Shown: piece after piece, positions 1 through 8,015 of the stretch
Layout of the letters: each line of letters begins with the position of its first letter
Position numbering within the stretch: position 1 is the stretch's first letter
Assembly (NCBI RefSeq): GCF_004214835.1
Contig: NZ_PIQJ01000001.1
Coordinates: forward strand, 62,001 to 126,000
From: Pseudidiomarina tainanensis
Lineage (GTDB): Bacteria; Pseudomonadota; Gammaproteobacteria; Enterobacterales; Alteromonadaceae
DNA: 64,000 nt
Direction of reading: 5' to 3'
Position numbers and translations under genes: made by a program
Notes under the pieces: generated by a model
Seen by the model: only the letters and a program-made list of their open reading frames with translations
Database searches by the model: none
What the model was told of the DNA's origin: nothing

Positions 1-672
1 GTCGATATCAGCCTCGACAAGGTATATCAATTACAACTGGATACCGAAAATCCTGATATCGATTGGGAACGTCGTCGTCAAGAAGAAGCGAATAAACCGG
101 TGTCACTATTTGTGCAGCGCAATGAAGCAGAAGGCCGTAAAACTTGGGTTGAAAAGAATCCAGATATTCGCGATTTCCATGATGAAAACGATCGTTTCAC
201 AGTAACGAACAAACAACGTAATGCGTACCAGAGCTTCTTAGATAAACTTGAGCCTTGGGAGCGTCGCGTGTTTGATCGCGCCATTGCTGAAGACAAAAAC
301 TACTATGTTTTAGACTTCAACAATGTGGGCGGTTTGGTCATGCCAATCTTGCTTCAAGTAACTTATGCAGATGGCAGCAAAGAAGACATGTATATTCCTG
401 CTGAAATTTGGCGTCGTAATGCGAAATCTGTGAGTAAATTGATTGTTACCGATAAAGAAGTTCGTGAGTTTGCGGTTGATCCAAACTGGGAAACTGCGGA
501 TGTGGATATCGAGAACAACTATTACCCACGTCGTATCATGAAATCTCGTATTGAAGCCTTCAAATGGCAGCGCTCAACTGACCATGTTTCGCGCGACATC
601 ATGCAAGATGCGAAAACGAAACTGAAATCAGAAGAAGAAAAGTCAGACGAGAAATCGGAAGATCAGGAGTAA
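1..672 (+). CDS. C-terminal part of a probable M1-family metallopeptidase (5' end outside window)
   Basis: The reading frame is open from base 1, so the gene starts upstream; the GTG at 100 is an internal valine. About 223 residues are visible. They contain no catalytic HExxH motif, which in M1 peptidases lies far upstream of this region. The text resembles the C-terminal part of large M1-like peptidases of marine Gammaproteobacteria, with a beta-rich section (residues around VTYADGSKEDMYIPAEIWRR) followed by a strongly charged Lys/Glu tail. The next gene follows after 6 bases, and DUF6702-like proteins are often next to such peptidases, which supports the call. The family assignment is from recollection of this pairing and is moderate. 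Confidence 0.6.
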   Translation, partial: VDISLDKVYQLQLDTENPDIDWERRRQEEANKPVSLFVQRNEAEGRKTWVEKNPDIRDFHDENDRFTVTNKQRNAYQSFLDKLEPWERRVFDRAIAEDKNYYVLDFNNVGGLVMPILLQVTYADGSKEDMYIPAEIWRRNAKSVSKLIVTDKEVREFAVDPNWETADVDIENNYYPRRIMKSRIEAFKWQRSTDHVSRDIMQDAKTKLKSEEEKSDEKSEDQE

Positions 673-678
673 TCAACA

Positions 679-1176
679 ATGCGTCGATTGTTGTTTGCAT
701 TGTTGAGTGTGGTGACGATTGGAATGATGAGCGCGGCAAGCGCTCATCAACTTCATACCGCGAGTACCACGGTATTGTTCAATGAACGTACGGGCAATAT
801 TGAGGTCTTGCATCGATTCTTCCTGCACGATGCAGAACATGCTGTTAAGCAGCTATTTGATAAAAAAGCCGATATTCATCAACTCGATAGCACACAAGCG
901 CAATTTAGTTCGTATGTGTTTGAACGATTTGGATTGCAAACGTTGAACGGCGAACCGCTCTCATTAAAAGCAGTGGGCTACGAAGTCGATGGCAATAACT
1001 TTTGGATTTATCAAGAAACGCCGATTGTTGATGGTTTAAAAGGTTTGCGGATTAAACACAAAGCCTTGCATGATCTTTGGCCAAGTCAGCAAAATTTAGT
1101 TAATGTTGAAGGTCTAGGCCCTATTCAAAGTGTAACCTTCCGGCAACAAGACGAGTGGCTGGAAGTTCGCTTCTAA
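679..1176 (+). CDS. DUF6702-like secreted protein
   Basis: A 165-residue protein with a clear N-terminal signal peptide: a short basic start, a hydrophobic core and an AxA-type cleavage site near residue 22 (SAASA-HQ). The mature part begins HQLHTASTTVLFNERTGNIE, a pattern I associate with the DUF6702 family found beside M1 peptidases. The function is unknown; location is probably periplasmic or surface. It lies 6 bases after the peptidase gene and 15 bases before the next gene, so it is probably part of one transcript. I see no catalytic motif. Confidence 0.6.
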   Translation: MRRLLFALLSVVTIGMMSAASAHQLHTASTTVLFNERTGNIEVLHRFFLHDAEHAVKQLFDKKADIHQLDSTQAQFSSYVFERFGLQTLNGEPLSLKAVGYEVDGNNFWIYQETPIVDGLKGLRIKHKALHDLWPSQQNLVNVEGLGPIQSVTFRQQDEWLEVRF

Positions 1177-1191
1177 GTCAGGAGGCATGCC

Positions 1192-1653
1192 ATGGTGCGC
1201 ATGTTCGTTGCTTTTTTATCTGCTGTTGTTGGTGCCGCATTAGTCGGCACCGTTATTCAAACCCAATTTAATCTCGCCGAAATTACTGCGCTTACGGTCG
1301 ATGTTGATATGGCTATGCGCATGGATACCATCATTCACGATTTGCTTCACTTCGGGCCAGTGTTTGCGCTGATGCTTACACCAACCCTGCTCGTTGCTTT
1401 TATCGTCGCGCGTGGACTGAGTCTGTGGCGTCCGCAGTTTGAGCGTGGCTGGTTCATTATTGGTGGCGGCCTTGGCCTTGCTTGCACATTTTGGGTGGTC
1501 GATAGCCTTGCACCGATGCCAACGCTAATTGCTGCGAACCGGACGCTGGTAGGGTTTTTACTGATGAGTTCGACGGGAGCCTTTGGCGGATGGATTTTCG
1601 ATAGGCTCTGGCATCCTCAGCCGCGTGAACTTGCTGAGGAGTTACCTGCATGA
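1192..1653 (+). CDS. Small integral membrane protein, function unknown
   Basis: A 153-residue protein with four hydrophobic stretches likely to cross the membrane, roughly residues 4-22, 50-72, 85-103 and 110-135. A GGAGG ribosome site lies 6 bases before the ATG. The stop overlaps the next gene's start by 4 bases (ATGA), implying translational coupling to the sugar dehydrogenase gene. I do not recognise the family. The position inside an operon of secreted proteins suggests an envelope role, but nothing in the sequence shows a substrate. Confidence 0.65.
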   Translation: MVRMFVAFLSAVVGAALVGTVIQTQFNLAEITALTVDVDMAMRMDTIIHDLLHFGPVFALMLTPTLLVAFIVARGLSLWRPQFERGWFIIGGGLGLACTFWVVDSLAPMPTLIAANRTLVGFLLMSSTGAFGGWIFDRLWHPQPRELAEELPA

Positions 1654-2723
1654 AACAGCTCATTTTGGCAATATCATTGTTTGTTTTGAGTGCGGTTTCT
1701 GCGCAAGCAGCAACCGTTCGCACAGAGGTGATAGCTGATAAGTTAAACTATCCATGGTCGGTCGCTGAGCTTCCAGAGGGCGGGTTTTTGGTGACAGAGC
1801 GCTCGGGGCAGTTGCTGTATGCGAGCGACAGTGGTGATAAGCAAGTCATCAAATTAGACCTGCCAGATCTTTATGCGACGGCTCAGGCGGGTTTGTTTGA
1901 AGTGTTGTTGACACCAGATTTTGTAACCTCACGCGAACTCGTTATTAGCTATTCATGCGGCACCGAAGACGCCAATAATACCTGTGTTGTGCGTACAAAA
2001 CTCAGTGCACAGCCTCCATACATTGTCACTAATAGCCAGAACATCTTTACGGCGTTACCGAAAAAGGAAGGCGCCGCCCATTACGGCGCGCGCATGACTT
2101 GGCTGGCCGATAACACGCTGTTGGTCGCGCTTGGCGATGGCTTTGTTTATCGTGAGCAAGCACAAAATCTGGATAATCATTTAGGCAAAATTGTTCGCAT
2201 TACACGCAATGGTAAAGCGCCAGCAGATAATCCATTTTTCCATTCGCAAGCACCAGAAATCTTTAGCTACGGTCACCGCAATGTGCAAGGTCTGATCTAT
2301 GACCAAGCACGCGATTCGATCTGGCAACATGAACATGGGCCCAAAGGCGGCGATGAATTAAATAAAATTGTAAAGGGCGGGAATTATGGTTGGCCAATTG
2401 CTACGTTTGGAATTGACTACACCGGCGCAAAAGTATCGCCTTTTAGTCAACTACCTGGCGTTAAGGCCCCGTTATATCAATGGACGCCATCATTAGCGCC
2501 GGCTGGGCTGGCGTTGTATCAAGGCGACTTATTGGTCGCACACTTGGCCGGCAAAAGGTTACAGCGGCTGCGTCTTATTGATGATCAGTGGCAGTTAGAA
2601 GGTGACTATTTGCAAGAGCTGAATGCTCGTTTGCGAGCGGTTTATGTCGCGCCGTCAGGGCGTATTTTGGTGCTCACGGACAGCGCTGAGGGAAAGCTCC
2701 TACAGGTTAGTTTTGAAAATTAA
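1650..2723 (+). CDS. PQQ-dependent soluble aldose sugar dehydrogenase family protein
   Basis: A 357-residue protein with a signal peptide (cleavage near AQA-A, residue 20), so probably periplasmic. It has hallmarks of the YliI/GdhB beta-propeller family: LNYPWSVAELPEGGFLVTER near the start, GRMTW-like ARMTWLADNTLLVALGDG, an NLDNHLGKIVRITRNG block, GHRNVQGL (the His-Arg catalytic and PQQ-binding region) and EHGPKGGDELN. These proteins oxidise aldose sugars with pyrroloquinoline quinone; the natural substrate is often uncertain. Length is normal for the short bacterial members. No PQQ synthesis genes are in this window. The start overlaps the upstream gene by 4 bases. Confidence 0.85.
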   Translation: MKQLILAISLFVLSAVSAQAATVRTEVIADKLNYPWSVAELPEGGFLVTERSGQLLYASDSGDKQVIKLDLPDLYATAQAGLFEVLLTPDFVTSRELVISYSCGTEDANNTCVVRTKLSAQPPYIVTNSQNIFTALPKKEGAAHYGARMTWLADNTLLVALGDGFVYREQAQNLDNHLGKIVRITRNGKAPADNPFFHSQAPEIFSYGHRNVQGLIYDQARDSIWQHEHGPKGGDELNKIVKGGNYGWPIATFGIDYTGAKVSPFSQLPGVKAPLYQWTPSLAPAGLALYQGDLLVAHLAGKRLQRLRLIDDQWQLEGDYLQELNARLRAVYVAPSGRILVLTDSAEGKLLQVSFEN

Positions 2724-2738
2724 GGAAGCGGACAACGT

Positions 2739-3557
2739 ATGATGTACTTCAAATTTTTAGGTGTCGCCGCCGTGGCAATAATCATCGTGGCGGTATCAAA
2801 CACTGCGACCGCTTATGGCAAGCACGGCCATAGCGCGTTCTGTCAGGCGGCGTATGAACTCGCGCAACCTCAAACCCAACAACAGATCGACAGACTGGTT
2901 GCACAACACCCAAGTTATAGTGGTTTTGGCAGTTTTTGCAGTTGGGCCGATGATATTAAAAGCGATAAAACATGGGACTGGGCGAAGCCGCACCATTATG
3001 TGAATTTTTCGCGTTCTGCAGCCAAAGTAACCGAGCAAGATTGCCCAGTACAAGGCGGTTGTGTACTGAGCGCCATTCAGCATCACTACAATGTTCTCAA
3101 ACATAACCATGATGATTGGCAAGCGTTGGCATTTTTGGCACATTTCATTGGTGACTTGCATCAACCAATGCACGTGAGTTTTGCGGATGATTTAGGTGGT
3201 AACCGCGCACGATTAACCTATTTTGATCAACCAACAAATTTGCATCGGTTATGGGATACCGACATGCTACTTCGTCGTGGCGGCGAAGATACGTCAGCGA
3301 AAGCCAAGCAGCTGATTGATGGTCTATCGGTTGAAGCCGCGTTGTCGGTGACACCGGAACAAACCTTAAAGTGGGCAAATGAATCAGCTGCCATTACGCG
3401 CCGGATCTATTCAAATTATCGTGAAGGACAAGAGCTCGGTGAGGATTACACAGCACAGTGGGAGCCGGTTCTTGAACAACGGATGCAACAAGGTGCTGAG
3501 CGCTTAGCGGCAATTTTGGATGGATTATTTAGCGACGCAGCTAAAGCAAAAAATTAA
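2739..3557 (+). CDS. S1/P1-family zinc-dependent nuclease
   Basis: A 272-residue exported protein with an N-terminal signal peptide ending near residue 25. S1/P1 nucleases cleave single-stranded nucleic acid with a trinuclear zinc site. The expected ligands are visible: GKHGH after the signal peptide, a WADDI segment, HHYVNF, an HHYN segment, and HFIGDLHQPMHV followed by GGN and LHRLWD. The usual first mature residue is Trp, giving WG..GH; here it is Tyr (AYGKHGH). That residue binds zinc through its backbone, so activity is still plausible. Cysteine pairs suggest disulfides. It converges with flgN, overlapping by 4 bases at the stops. Confidence 0.88.
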   Translation: MMYFKFLGVAAVAIIIVAVSNTATAYGKHGHSAFCQAAYELAQPQTQQQIDRLVAQHPSYSGFGSFCSWADDIKSDKTWDWAKPHHYVNFSRSAAKVTEQDCPVQGGCVLSAIQHHYNVLKHNHDDWQALAFLAHFIGDLHQPMHVSFADDLGGNRARLTYFDQPTNLHRLWDTDMLLRRGGEDTSAKAKQLIDGLSVEAALSVTPEQTLKWANESAAITRRIYSNYREGQELGEDYTAQWEPVLEQRMQQGAERLAAILDGLFSDAAKAKN

Positions 3558-4012
3558 GCTTTGGAATTAAGGCGCTGCGGTGTGGCGCCTTGACTACCGT
3601 CGGCGCCATACATGGCCGCACTGCCAGTGCCCGCGGCATCGCGCAGAATATTTAGCATTTGCTGGTTGTGGTGTAAGCGATGTTGGATGAGTTCGCCATT
3701 TAGGCCGTTGAGTTGTGCAATACGTTGCGTACGTTCTAATAATTGTTGCCAAATATCGCTACAACCGGCCTGTTCTGCTGCCAGTCGGGCACCCGCCGCA
3801 TCATCACTAAAACCGAGCTTTTGTTGCGCGGTATGGCGTTTAGTTTCGCTCGCCTCAATTGCTTGCTGAATTGTGTGTTTCTGTACAGCGATTGATTGCA
3901 GTTTTTCACCATCAATTTGACCATCACCAAGCAGGCGTTGCTCTTGTTCTAGCAACGTTTGCAGTTGCTCTAAGCGTTCAACTTGATCGGTTAAATGTTG
4001 GTGTAAACTCAT
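3554..4012 (-). CDS. flgN: FlgN, export chaperone for FlgK/FlgL
   Basis: A 152-residue, mostly helical protein with heptad-like Leu/Gln patterns, as expected for FlgN, the cytoplasmic chaperone that holds the hook-filament junction proteins FlgK and FlgL before export. Its position directly after flgM (6-base gap) matches the flgMN order of enterobacteria, and the clients flgK and flgL are in the same cluster. The C-terminus contains GNQ-type NHQQMLNILR and a Gln-rich tail. It is probably transcribed with flgM from the sigma-28 promoter at 4329-4355 and from the flgA promoter upstream. Confidence 0.88.
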   Translation of the reverse strand: MSLHQHLTDQVERLEQLQTLLEQEQRLLGDGQIDGEKLQSIAVQKHTIQQAIEASETKRHTAQQKLGFSDDAAGARLAAEQAGCSDIWQQLLERTQRIAQLNGLNGELIQHRLHHNQQMLNILRDAAGTGSAAMYGADGSQGATPQRLNSKA

Positions 4013-4018
4013 AACTGC

Positions 4019-4291
4019 TTAAATACCATCCGTCAGGCTTTTTAATAACGCTTCGGCAATATTGTCCGTATTCATGTTCAATTTGCCGTCACGAATGGCT
4101 TCGCGTAACTCTTCAACACGAGCCATGTTGACGTCTTGTGACGCATCTTGCGGGAGCTGACTTAAATGCGTCACCACTTCCGCTTGTTTGGCTTCACCAG
4201 CGTTGGCTTTATCAGTTTTCTGCGCTGCTTGTGAGCGACTAGAGTCTGATTGAGTGACGCTGTTAGGTGGTTGATAACCATTGATTTTCAC
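4019..4291 (-). CDS. flgM: FlgM, anti-sigma-28 factor
   Basis: A 90-residue protein with the FlgM layout: a short start (MKING), a polar disordered first half rich in Ser, Gln and Ala, and a C-terminal half with the sigma-binding helices (VNMARVEELREAIRDGKLN followed by the IAEALL block). It binds FliA (sigma-28) in the cytoplasm and is exported once the hook is complete, which releases late gene expression. The cognate fliA lies at 41771-42469. A sigma-28 promoter 38 bases upstream shows late-class feedback, as in enterobacteria. Confidence 0.95.
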   Translation of the reverse strand: MKINGYQPPNSVTQSDSSRSQAAQKTDKANAGEAKQAEVVTHLSQLPQDASQDVNMARVEELREAIRDGKLNMNTDNIAEALLKSLTDGI

Positions 4292-4328
4292 GGGAAATCC
4301 CTCGCTATTATTGGCGTTGCTAGTTAAG

Positions 4329-4355
4329 TTATCGGCACCAACGCTAATTTCTTTA
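4329..4355 (-). promoter_or_regulatory. Sigma-28 (FliA) promoter of flgM
   Basis: On the minus strand the -35 is TAAAGAAA (4355-4348) and the -10 is GCCGATAA (4336-4329), separated by exactly 11 bases. The consensus is TAAAGTTT-N11-GCCGATAA. It lies between flgA and flgM and points into flgMN. Confidence 0.85.
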
Positions 4356-4379
4356 AGATTATTTGCACAGTTTTAACAG

Positions 4380-5114
4380 TTACTGCGCTGGTCGTGCGCG
4401 ACCGGCTGCGGTGATTTCCACTCGCAACAATTGTTTGTTATTTAATCGAACGCGAATTATATCACCAATCGCTCCAGTATCCATGGCCTCGCCTGTTCGC
4501 GTTATTTGAAATCCGCTACCACTTGCCTCAATCAGCAATTCATCACCAAAATTCACGACGTTGGGACGCGATAACAGATTGGCCTGTAGCACGCTATGTT
4601 GCGTTAACGACCGCCGTAATTGTTGTCCAAGCGCCTGTGCTATTGCGTTGGGCGTTGCTAATAGTGCGTGGCGCGGTAACTGGCTTAAATCGCCTTGTTG
4701 AATCGAAATATCAGTGCGTTGCAGTGTGTGATTCGCCGCTAAATCGCGTGAAGCGACCAAATACTCTCCAGTGGCGATGACATTAATTTGGACATAGTGA
4801 GACGTTGGTTGCGCTAAGTCTGTGCAGCGCAACTCAACCATAGTGCGCCCAGCTAAGCGCTGTGGTTGGCGCGTAAAGTGAGCATCAATGGAGGTGCAAG
4901 TTTCCAGCGAGCTTAATACAGCTAATGGCGTAATGATGTCGAAGCGGTGGTTCGTTGTTGTCGCGGGTAGATGGTCTGCGATCAGTTTCGCAATGGCTGC
5001 GTGACCAGGCACTTTTTGTGTATCAGAAACACTGACCGCTACCGCGGGTGTGCCCCACAGTATAAGGGTGAACGTAAGCAGCAGCCAGCTTCTGATTGGC
5101 GCCTTATTTTGCAT
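4380..5114 (-). CDS. flgA: FlgA, P-ring assembly chaperone
   Basis: A 244-residue exported protein with an N-terminal hydrophobic signal segment and a C-terminal SAF domain. Visible SAF/FlgA features are VASRDLAANHTLQRTDI, a QLRRSLTQHSVLQANLLSRP block and the ending region with GDELLIEASGSGFQITRTGEAM, GAIGDIIRVRLNNKQ. FlgA acts in the periplasm and helps FlgI assemble into the P ring. Divergent placement from flgB and following flgMN in the same direction match the enterobacterial flgAMN operon. A TATAAT -10 element lies at 5156-5151, 37 bases upstream of the start. Confidence 0.93.
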   Translation of the reverse strand: MQNKAPIRSWLLLTFTLILWGTPAVAVSVSDTQKVPGHAAIAKLIADHLPATTTNHRFDIITPLAVLSSLETCTSIDAHFTRQPQRLAGRTMVELRCTDLAQPTSHYVQINVIATGEYLVASRDLAANHTLQRTDISIQQGDLSQLPRHALLATPNAIAQALGQQLRRSLTQHSVLQANLLSRPNVVNFGDELLIEASGSGFQITRTGEAMDTGAIGDIIRVRLNNKQLLRVEITAAGRARPAQ

Positions 5115-5150
5115 TGCAGCTCCGTATCGTCACTCTCAACAACAGCTCGA

Positions 5151-5243
5151 ATTATAGACAGTTCTACAAGTTGGAATCGGCAGAATTGGGGGTAAAAAAA
5201 GCGCTTATTCGTTGCTTTGCCTTTACACAAGTCGCAGTACTCT
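5151..5243. promoter_or_regulatory. Divergent flgA / flgBCDEFGHIJ promoter region with candidate FlhDC boxes
   Basis: For flgA (minus strand), a TATAAT -10 is at 5156-5151 with no good -35; an AATCGGCAGAATT element at 5175-5187 lies where an activator would replace the -35. For flgB (plus strand), TAAAAAAAGCGCTTATT at 5193-5209 lies about 28 bases upstream of a TACTCT -10-like sequence (5238-5243). Nearly the same sequence (TAAAAAAGTGCGCTTATT) lies about 26 bases before the fliF -10. FlhDC is the encoded class II activator and resembles the likely user, but binding is inferred. Confidence 0.45.
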
Positions 5244-5269
5244 GCAACGTGAACAGGAGGGTCTGCAAC

Positions 5270-5674
5270 ATGATCGATAAGTTAACCAGTGCGTTGCAAT
5301 TTCAGCAACAAACGTTGGCGTTACGACAACAACGACAAGAAACTTTGGCCGGCAATATCGCCAATGCGGATACGCCGAACTTTAAAGCGAGAGATTTCGA
5401 TTTTACGCAAGAGCTAAAGCGTGCAACCGCGCATCAACAGGGCGCGGTTAAATTGGCGACAACGCATGCAGGCCACCTCCCATTATCAACCAGTACCAGT
5501 ACCGTTGACATGAAATATCGGGTGCCAGCGCAGAGTCGCTTAGATGGTAACACCGTGGATATGGATATGGAGCGCGCTCAATTTTTAGATAACTCGCTGC
5601 GCTATCAAGCTGATATTCAGTTTTTAGATGATCGCATCAGTGGCCTGCGTAAAGCCATGCAACCGGAACAATAA
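5270..5674 (+). CDS. flgB: FlgB, proximal rod protein
   Basis: A 134-residue protein. The frame stays open upstream to 5096, but the ATG at 5270 has an AGGAGG ribosome site at 5255-5260 and yields the normal FlgB length and start (MIDKLTSALQF). It has the rod-protein N-terminal motif ETLAGNIANADTPNFKARDFDF and a C-terminal helix (FLDNSLRYQADIQFLDDRI). FlgB forms the inner rod next to the MS ring with FliE, FlgC and FlgF. It is the first gene of the long flgBCDEFGHIJKL run, 12 bases before flgC. Confidence 0.96.
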   Translation: MIDKLTSALQFQQQTLALRQQRQETLAGNIANADTPNFKARDFDFTQELKRATAHQQGAVKLATTHAGHLPLSTSTSTVDMKYRVPAQSRLDGNTVDMDMERAQFLDNSLRYQADIQFLDDRISGLRKAMQPEQ

Positions 5675-5686
5675 GGAAGCAACATT

Positions 5687-6091
5687 ATGGCGATCTTTTC
5701 TATTTTAGATATCTCCGGCTCAGCGCTTACCGCGCAATCGCAACGCATGAATGTGGCCGCCAGCAACATGGCGAACGCTAATAGTGTGGCGGGACCAGAT
5801 GGACAACCTTATAAAGCCAAGCAGGTAATTTTTGAGCAGCAACTGCAGGCCAACGGTGTTGGTGGTGTAAAGGTTAAAGACGTTGTGGAGTCAGAAGCGC
5901 CGGCGCGTCGCGAGTACCAACCGGGTCACCCTCTTGCCGATGAGCAAGGCTATGTGACCATGCCGAATGTCGATCCTGTTGCGGAAATGGTCAATATGAT
6001 TTCTGCATCGCGGTCGTATCAAGCCAACGTGGAAGTGATGAACACCAGCAAAGACCTGTTGATGCGCACACTAACCATCGGTAAAGGCTAA
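5687..6091 (+). CDS. flgC: FlgC, proximal rod protein
   Basis: A 134-residue rod protein, exactly the usual size. N-terminal motif: [24 protein letters not shown]-terminal motif: [31 protein letters not shown], which is the coiled-coil end shared by axial flagellar proteins. It is exported by the flagellar type III apparatus and polymerises into the rod. It follows flgB by 12 bases and precedes flgD by 10 bases with an AAGGAGAGAG ribosome site between. Confidence 0.97.
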   Translation: MAIFSILDISGSALTAQSQRMNVAASNMANANSVAGPDGQPYKAKQVIFEQQLQANGVGGVKVKDVVESEAPARREYQPGHPLADEQGYVTMPNVDPVAEMVNMISASRSYQANVEVMNTSKDLLMRTLTIGKG

Positions 6092-6101
6092 GGAGAGAGC
6101 A

Positions 6102-6779
6102 ATGAGTACGATTGATGCAAATGTATTGAATCGGATTAACCAACCCGGCGGTAACGGGCAAGTTGCTTCGAATAGCCAAGAAATGCGCGATAACTTCATG
6201 ACCTTATTAGTGACCCAGTTGCGCAATCAAGATCCATTGAACCCAATGGAAAACAACGAAATGACCTCGCAGTTGGCGCAAATCAATACCGTGAGCGGCA
6301 TTGAGTCGCTCAACGACACCATGCAAACCATCAACGGCCAAATGGAAGCCGCAAAAACCATGCAAGCGTCGGCCTTGATAGGTCGCGCCGTGCTCGTGCC
6401 GGGTGATCGCATTTTAGTCGGCGGCGAAGGTGAAGTTGGCGCGACACCATTTGGCCTTGAACTCAATGTGCCTGCTGAAAGTGTCAAAGTTAATATTTTC
6501 AACGCCAGTGGCATGCTGGTTCGTCGTATGGATTTAGGTAACGTTGGCTCGGGTCCGCAATCGTTCACGTGGGACGGCAAAATGGACGATGGCACAGCCG
6601 CACCAGCTGGTGCCTACAACTTTACCGTTGAAGCAACCAATGGTGATGAACAAGTCACCTCAGAGCGCTTCAACTATGCACAAGTTATCGCAGTAAGTAT
6701 GACAGAAAGCGGTCCTCGCTTAGATTTGGGCGGCATTTTAGAACCCGTTCGTCTTGAAGACATTCGGCAAATTATTTAA
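6102..6779 (+). CDS. flgD: FlgD, hook-cap (hook assembly scaffold) protein
   Basis: A 225-residue protein. The N-terminal export and capping region carries FMTLLVTQLRNQDPLNPMEN, the FlgD signature, followed by TSQLAQINTVSGIE. The middle and C-terminal part is the FlgD Ig-like/Tudor domain, with the pattern NIFNASGMLVRRMDLG and FTWDGKMDDGTAAPAGAY. FlgD caps the growing hook and lets FlgE subunits polymerise, then is replaced by FlgK. It lies between flgC and flgE with short gaps. Confidence 0.97.
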   Translation: MSTIDANVLNRINQPGGNGQVASNSQEMRDNFMTLLVTQLRNQDPLNPMENNEMTSQLAQINTVSGIESLNDTMQTINGQMEAAKTMQASALIGRAVLVPGDRILVGGEGEVGATPFGLELNVPAESVKVNIFNASGMLVRRMDLGNVGSGPQSFTWDGKMDDGTAAPAGAYNFTVEATNGDEQVTSERFNYAQVIAVSMTESGPRLDLGGILEPVRLEDIRQII

Positions 6780-6790
6780 GGAGCTCGACC

Positions 6791-7975
6791 ATGGGTTTTT
6801 CACAAGCATTATCAGGTTTACGTGCAGCGGCAACCAATCTTGATGTAATTAGTAACAACGTTGCTAACTCGCAGGTAGTCGGCTTTAAAAGCGCGCGTGC
6901 GCAATTCTCAGACATTTATGCCAATGCTCAGGTTGGTTTAGGTGTGCGCGTTGCCGGTGTCTTTCAAGATTTTAGCGACGGTAACATTGAAACCACGAAC
7001 CGTAATATGGATTTGGCCATCAGCGGTAAAGGATTTTTCCGGTTCGAAAATCAAGGCCAGATTGAATATTCTCGCAATGGTCAATTAACCATCGATAAAA
7101 CCGGTTTTATTGTGAATGCGCAAGGTGCACAACTCACCGGTTACCCACAAGGCGTTGAGTTTGGCGGCCAACCTGAAGTGTTGCGCGTGCCACCGGGTGG
7201 CATTCCAGCGCAGGCATCCACTGAGTTGAAGTCGGTATTTAACTTAGATACTAGCGTGCCACTTATTGACCGCGCGACGGTACCTTTCGATCAAGCGAAT
7301 CCTGATAGTTACTCCTATGCAAACTCAGTAACGCTGTACGATTCACTCGGAAATGCACACCCGAGCATGATGTATTTCACGAAAACCGCTGACAATCAGT
7401 GGGAAGTACGCATGTCTCGCGGCGGTGAGCTTGCGCCAGAAGTTGGTCAGATTGATTTTGACAGCAATGGTTTGTTGGTCGGCACCACCAATATGGATGG
7501 TTTCACATTTGTACCTGGTGACGGCGCAGCAAACATGTCGATTGCGATGGACGTAACCGGTACCACACAGTTCGCGAACGAGTTTGAGCTGACCTCCATG
7601 GAGCAAAACGGCTACATGTCAGGCACCTTGATGCAGGTTGCGGTTGCTGAAGATGGCAGCATCATTGGCACCTACTCGAACGAACAACAAGTAACTCTCG
7701 GCACTATCGCTTTGGCAAACTTCCAGAGCCTTGAAGGTTTGAAGTCAGTCGGTAATAACGCATGGATTGAGTCGAAAAACTCCGGTGTGCCAATTTTATC
7801 AGTCCCAAGTGAAGGCCAATTTGGCTCCATTATGGCTGGCGCCGTTGAAGCATCAAACGTCGATTTAACCCAAGAGTTGGTGGCCATGATTATTGCGCAG
7901 CGTAACTATCAAGCGAACGCGCAAAGTATTAAATCGCAGGATGAAGCACTACAAACCACCATGCAGTTGAAATAA
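6791..7975 (+). CDS. flgE: FlgE, hook protein
   Basis: A 394-residue hook subunit, close to the enterobacterial length. It begins MGFSQALSGLRAAATNLDVI with SNNVANSQVVGFKSARAQFS, has the [12 protein letters not shown] block near residue 75, and ends with VDLTQELVAMIIAQRNYQAN and a final coiled-coil. These termini pack into the inner tube of the hook, while the central domains D1/D2 form the surface. A GGAGCTCGACC ribosome site precedes the ATG. It is exported through FlhAB and its length is set by FliK (18911-20158). Confidence 0.97.
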   Translation: MGFSQALSGLRAAATNLDVISNNVANSQVVGFKSARAQFSDIYANAQVGLGVRVAGVFQDFSDGNIETTNRNMDLAISGKGFFRFENQGQIEYSRNGQLTIDKTGFIVNAQGAQLTGYPQGVEFGGQPEVLRVPPGGIPAQASTELKSVFNLDTSVPLIDRATVPFDQANPDSYSYANSVTLYDSLGNAHPSMMYFTKTADNQWEVRMSRGGELAPEVGQIDFDSNGLLVGTTNMDGFTFVPGDGAANMSIAMDVTGTTQFANEFELTSMEQNGYMSGTLMQVAVAEDGSIIGTYSNEQQVTLGTIALANFQSLEGLKSVGNNAWIESKNSGVPILSVPSEGQFGSIMAGAVEASNVDLTQELVAMIIAQRNYQANAQSIKSQDEALQTTMQLK

Positions 7976-8015
7976 TTAAAGCTAGCTTAGGTAGCTAACG
8001 AAAGAGGCTTTAGCG

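Noticed and set aside
100-672. A separate gene starting at GTG 100
   Set aside because: The frame is open to base 1 with the same protein style; this codon is an internal valine of a gene that starts before the window.
5096-5269. N-terminal extension of FlgB
   Set aside because: It covers the flgA/flgB promoter region, has no FlgB similarity, and a strong ribosome site precedes the ATG at 5270.
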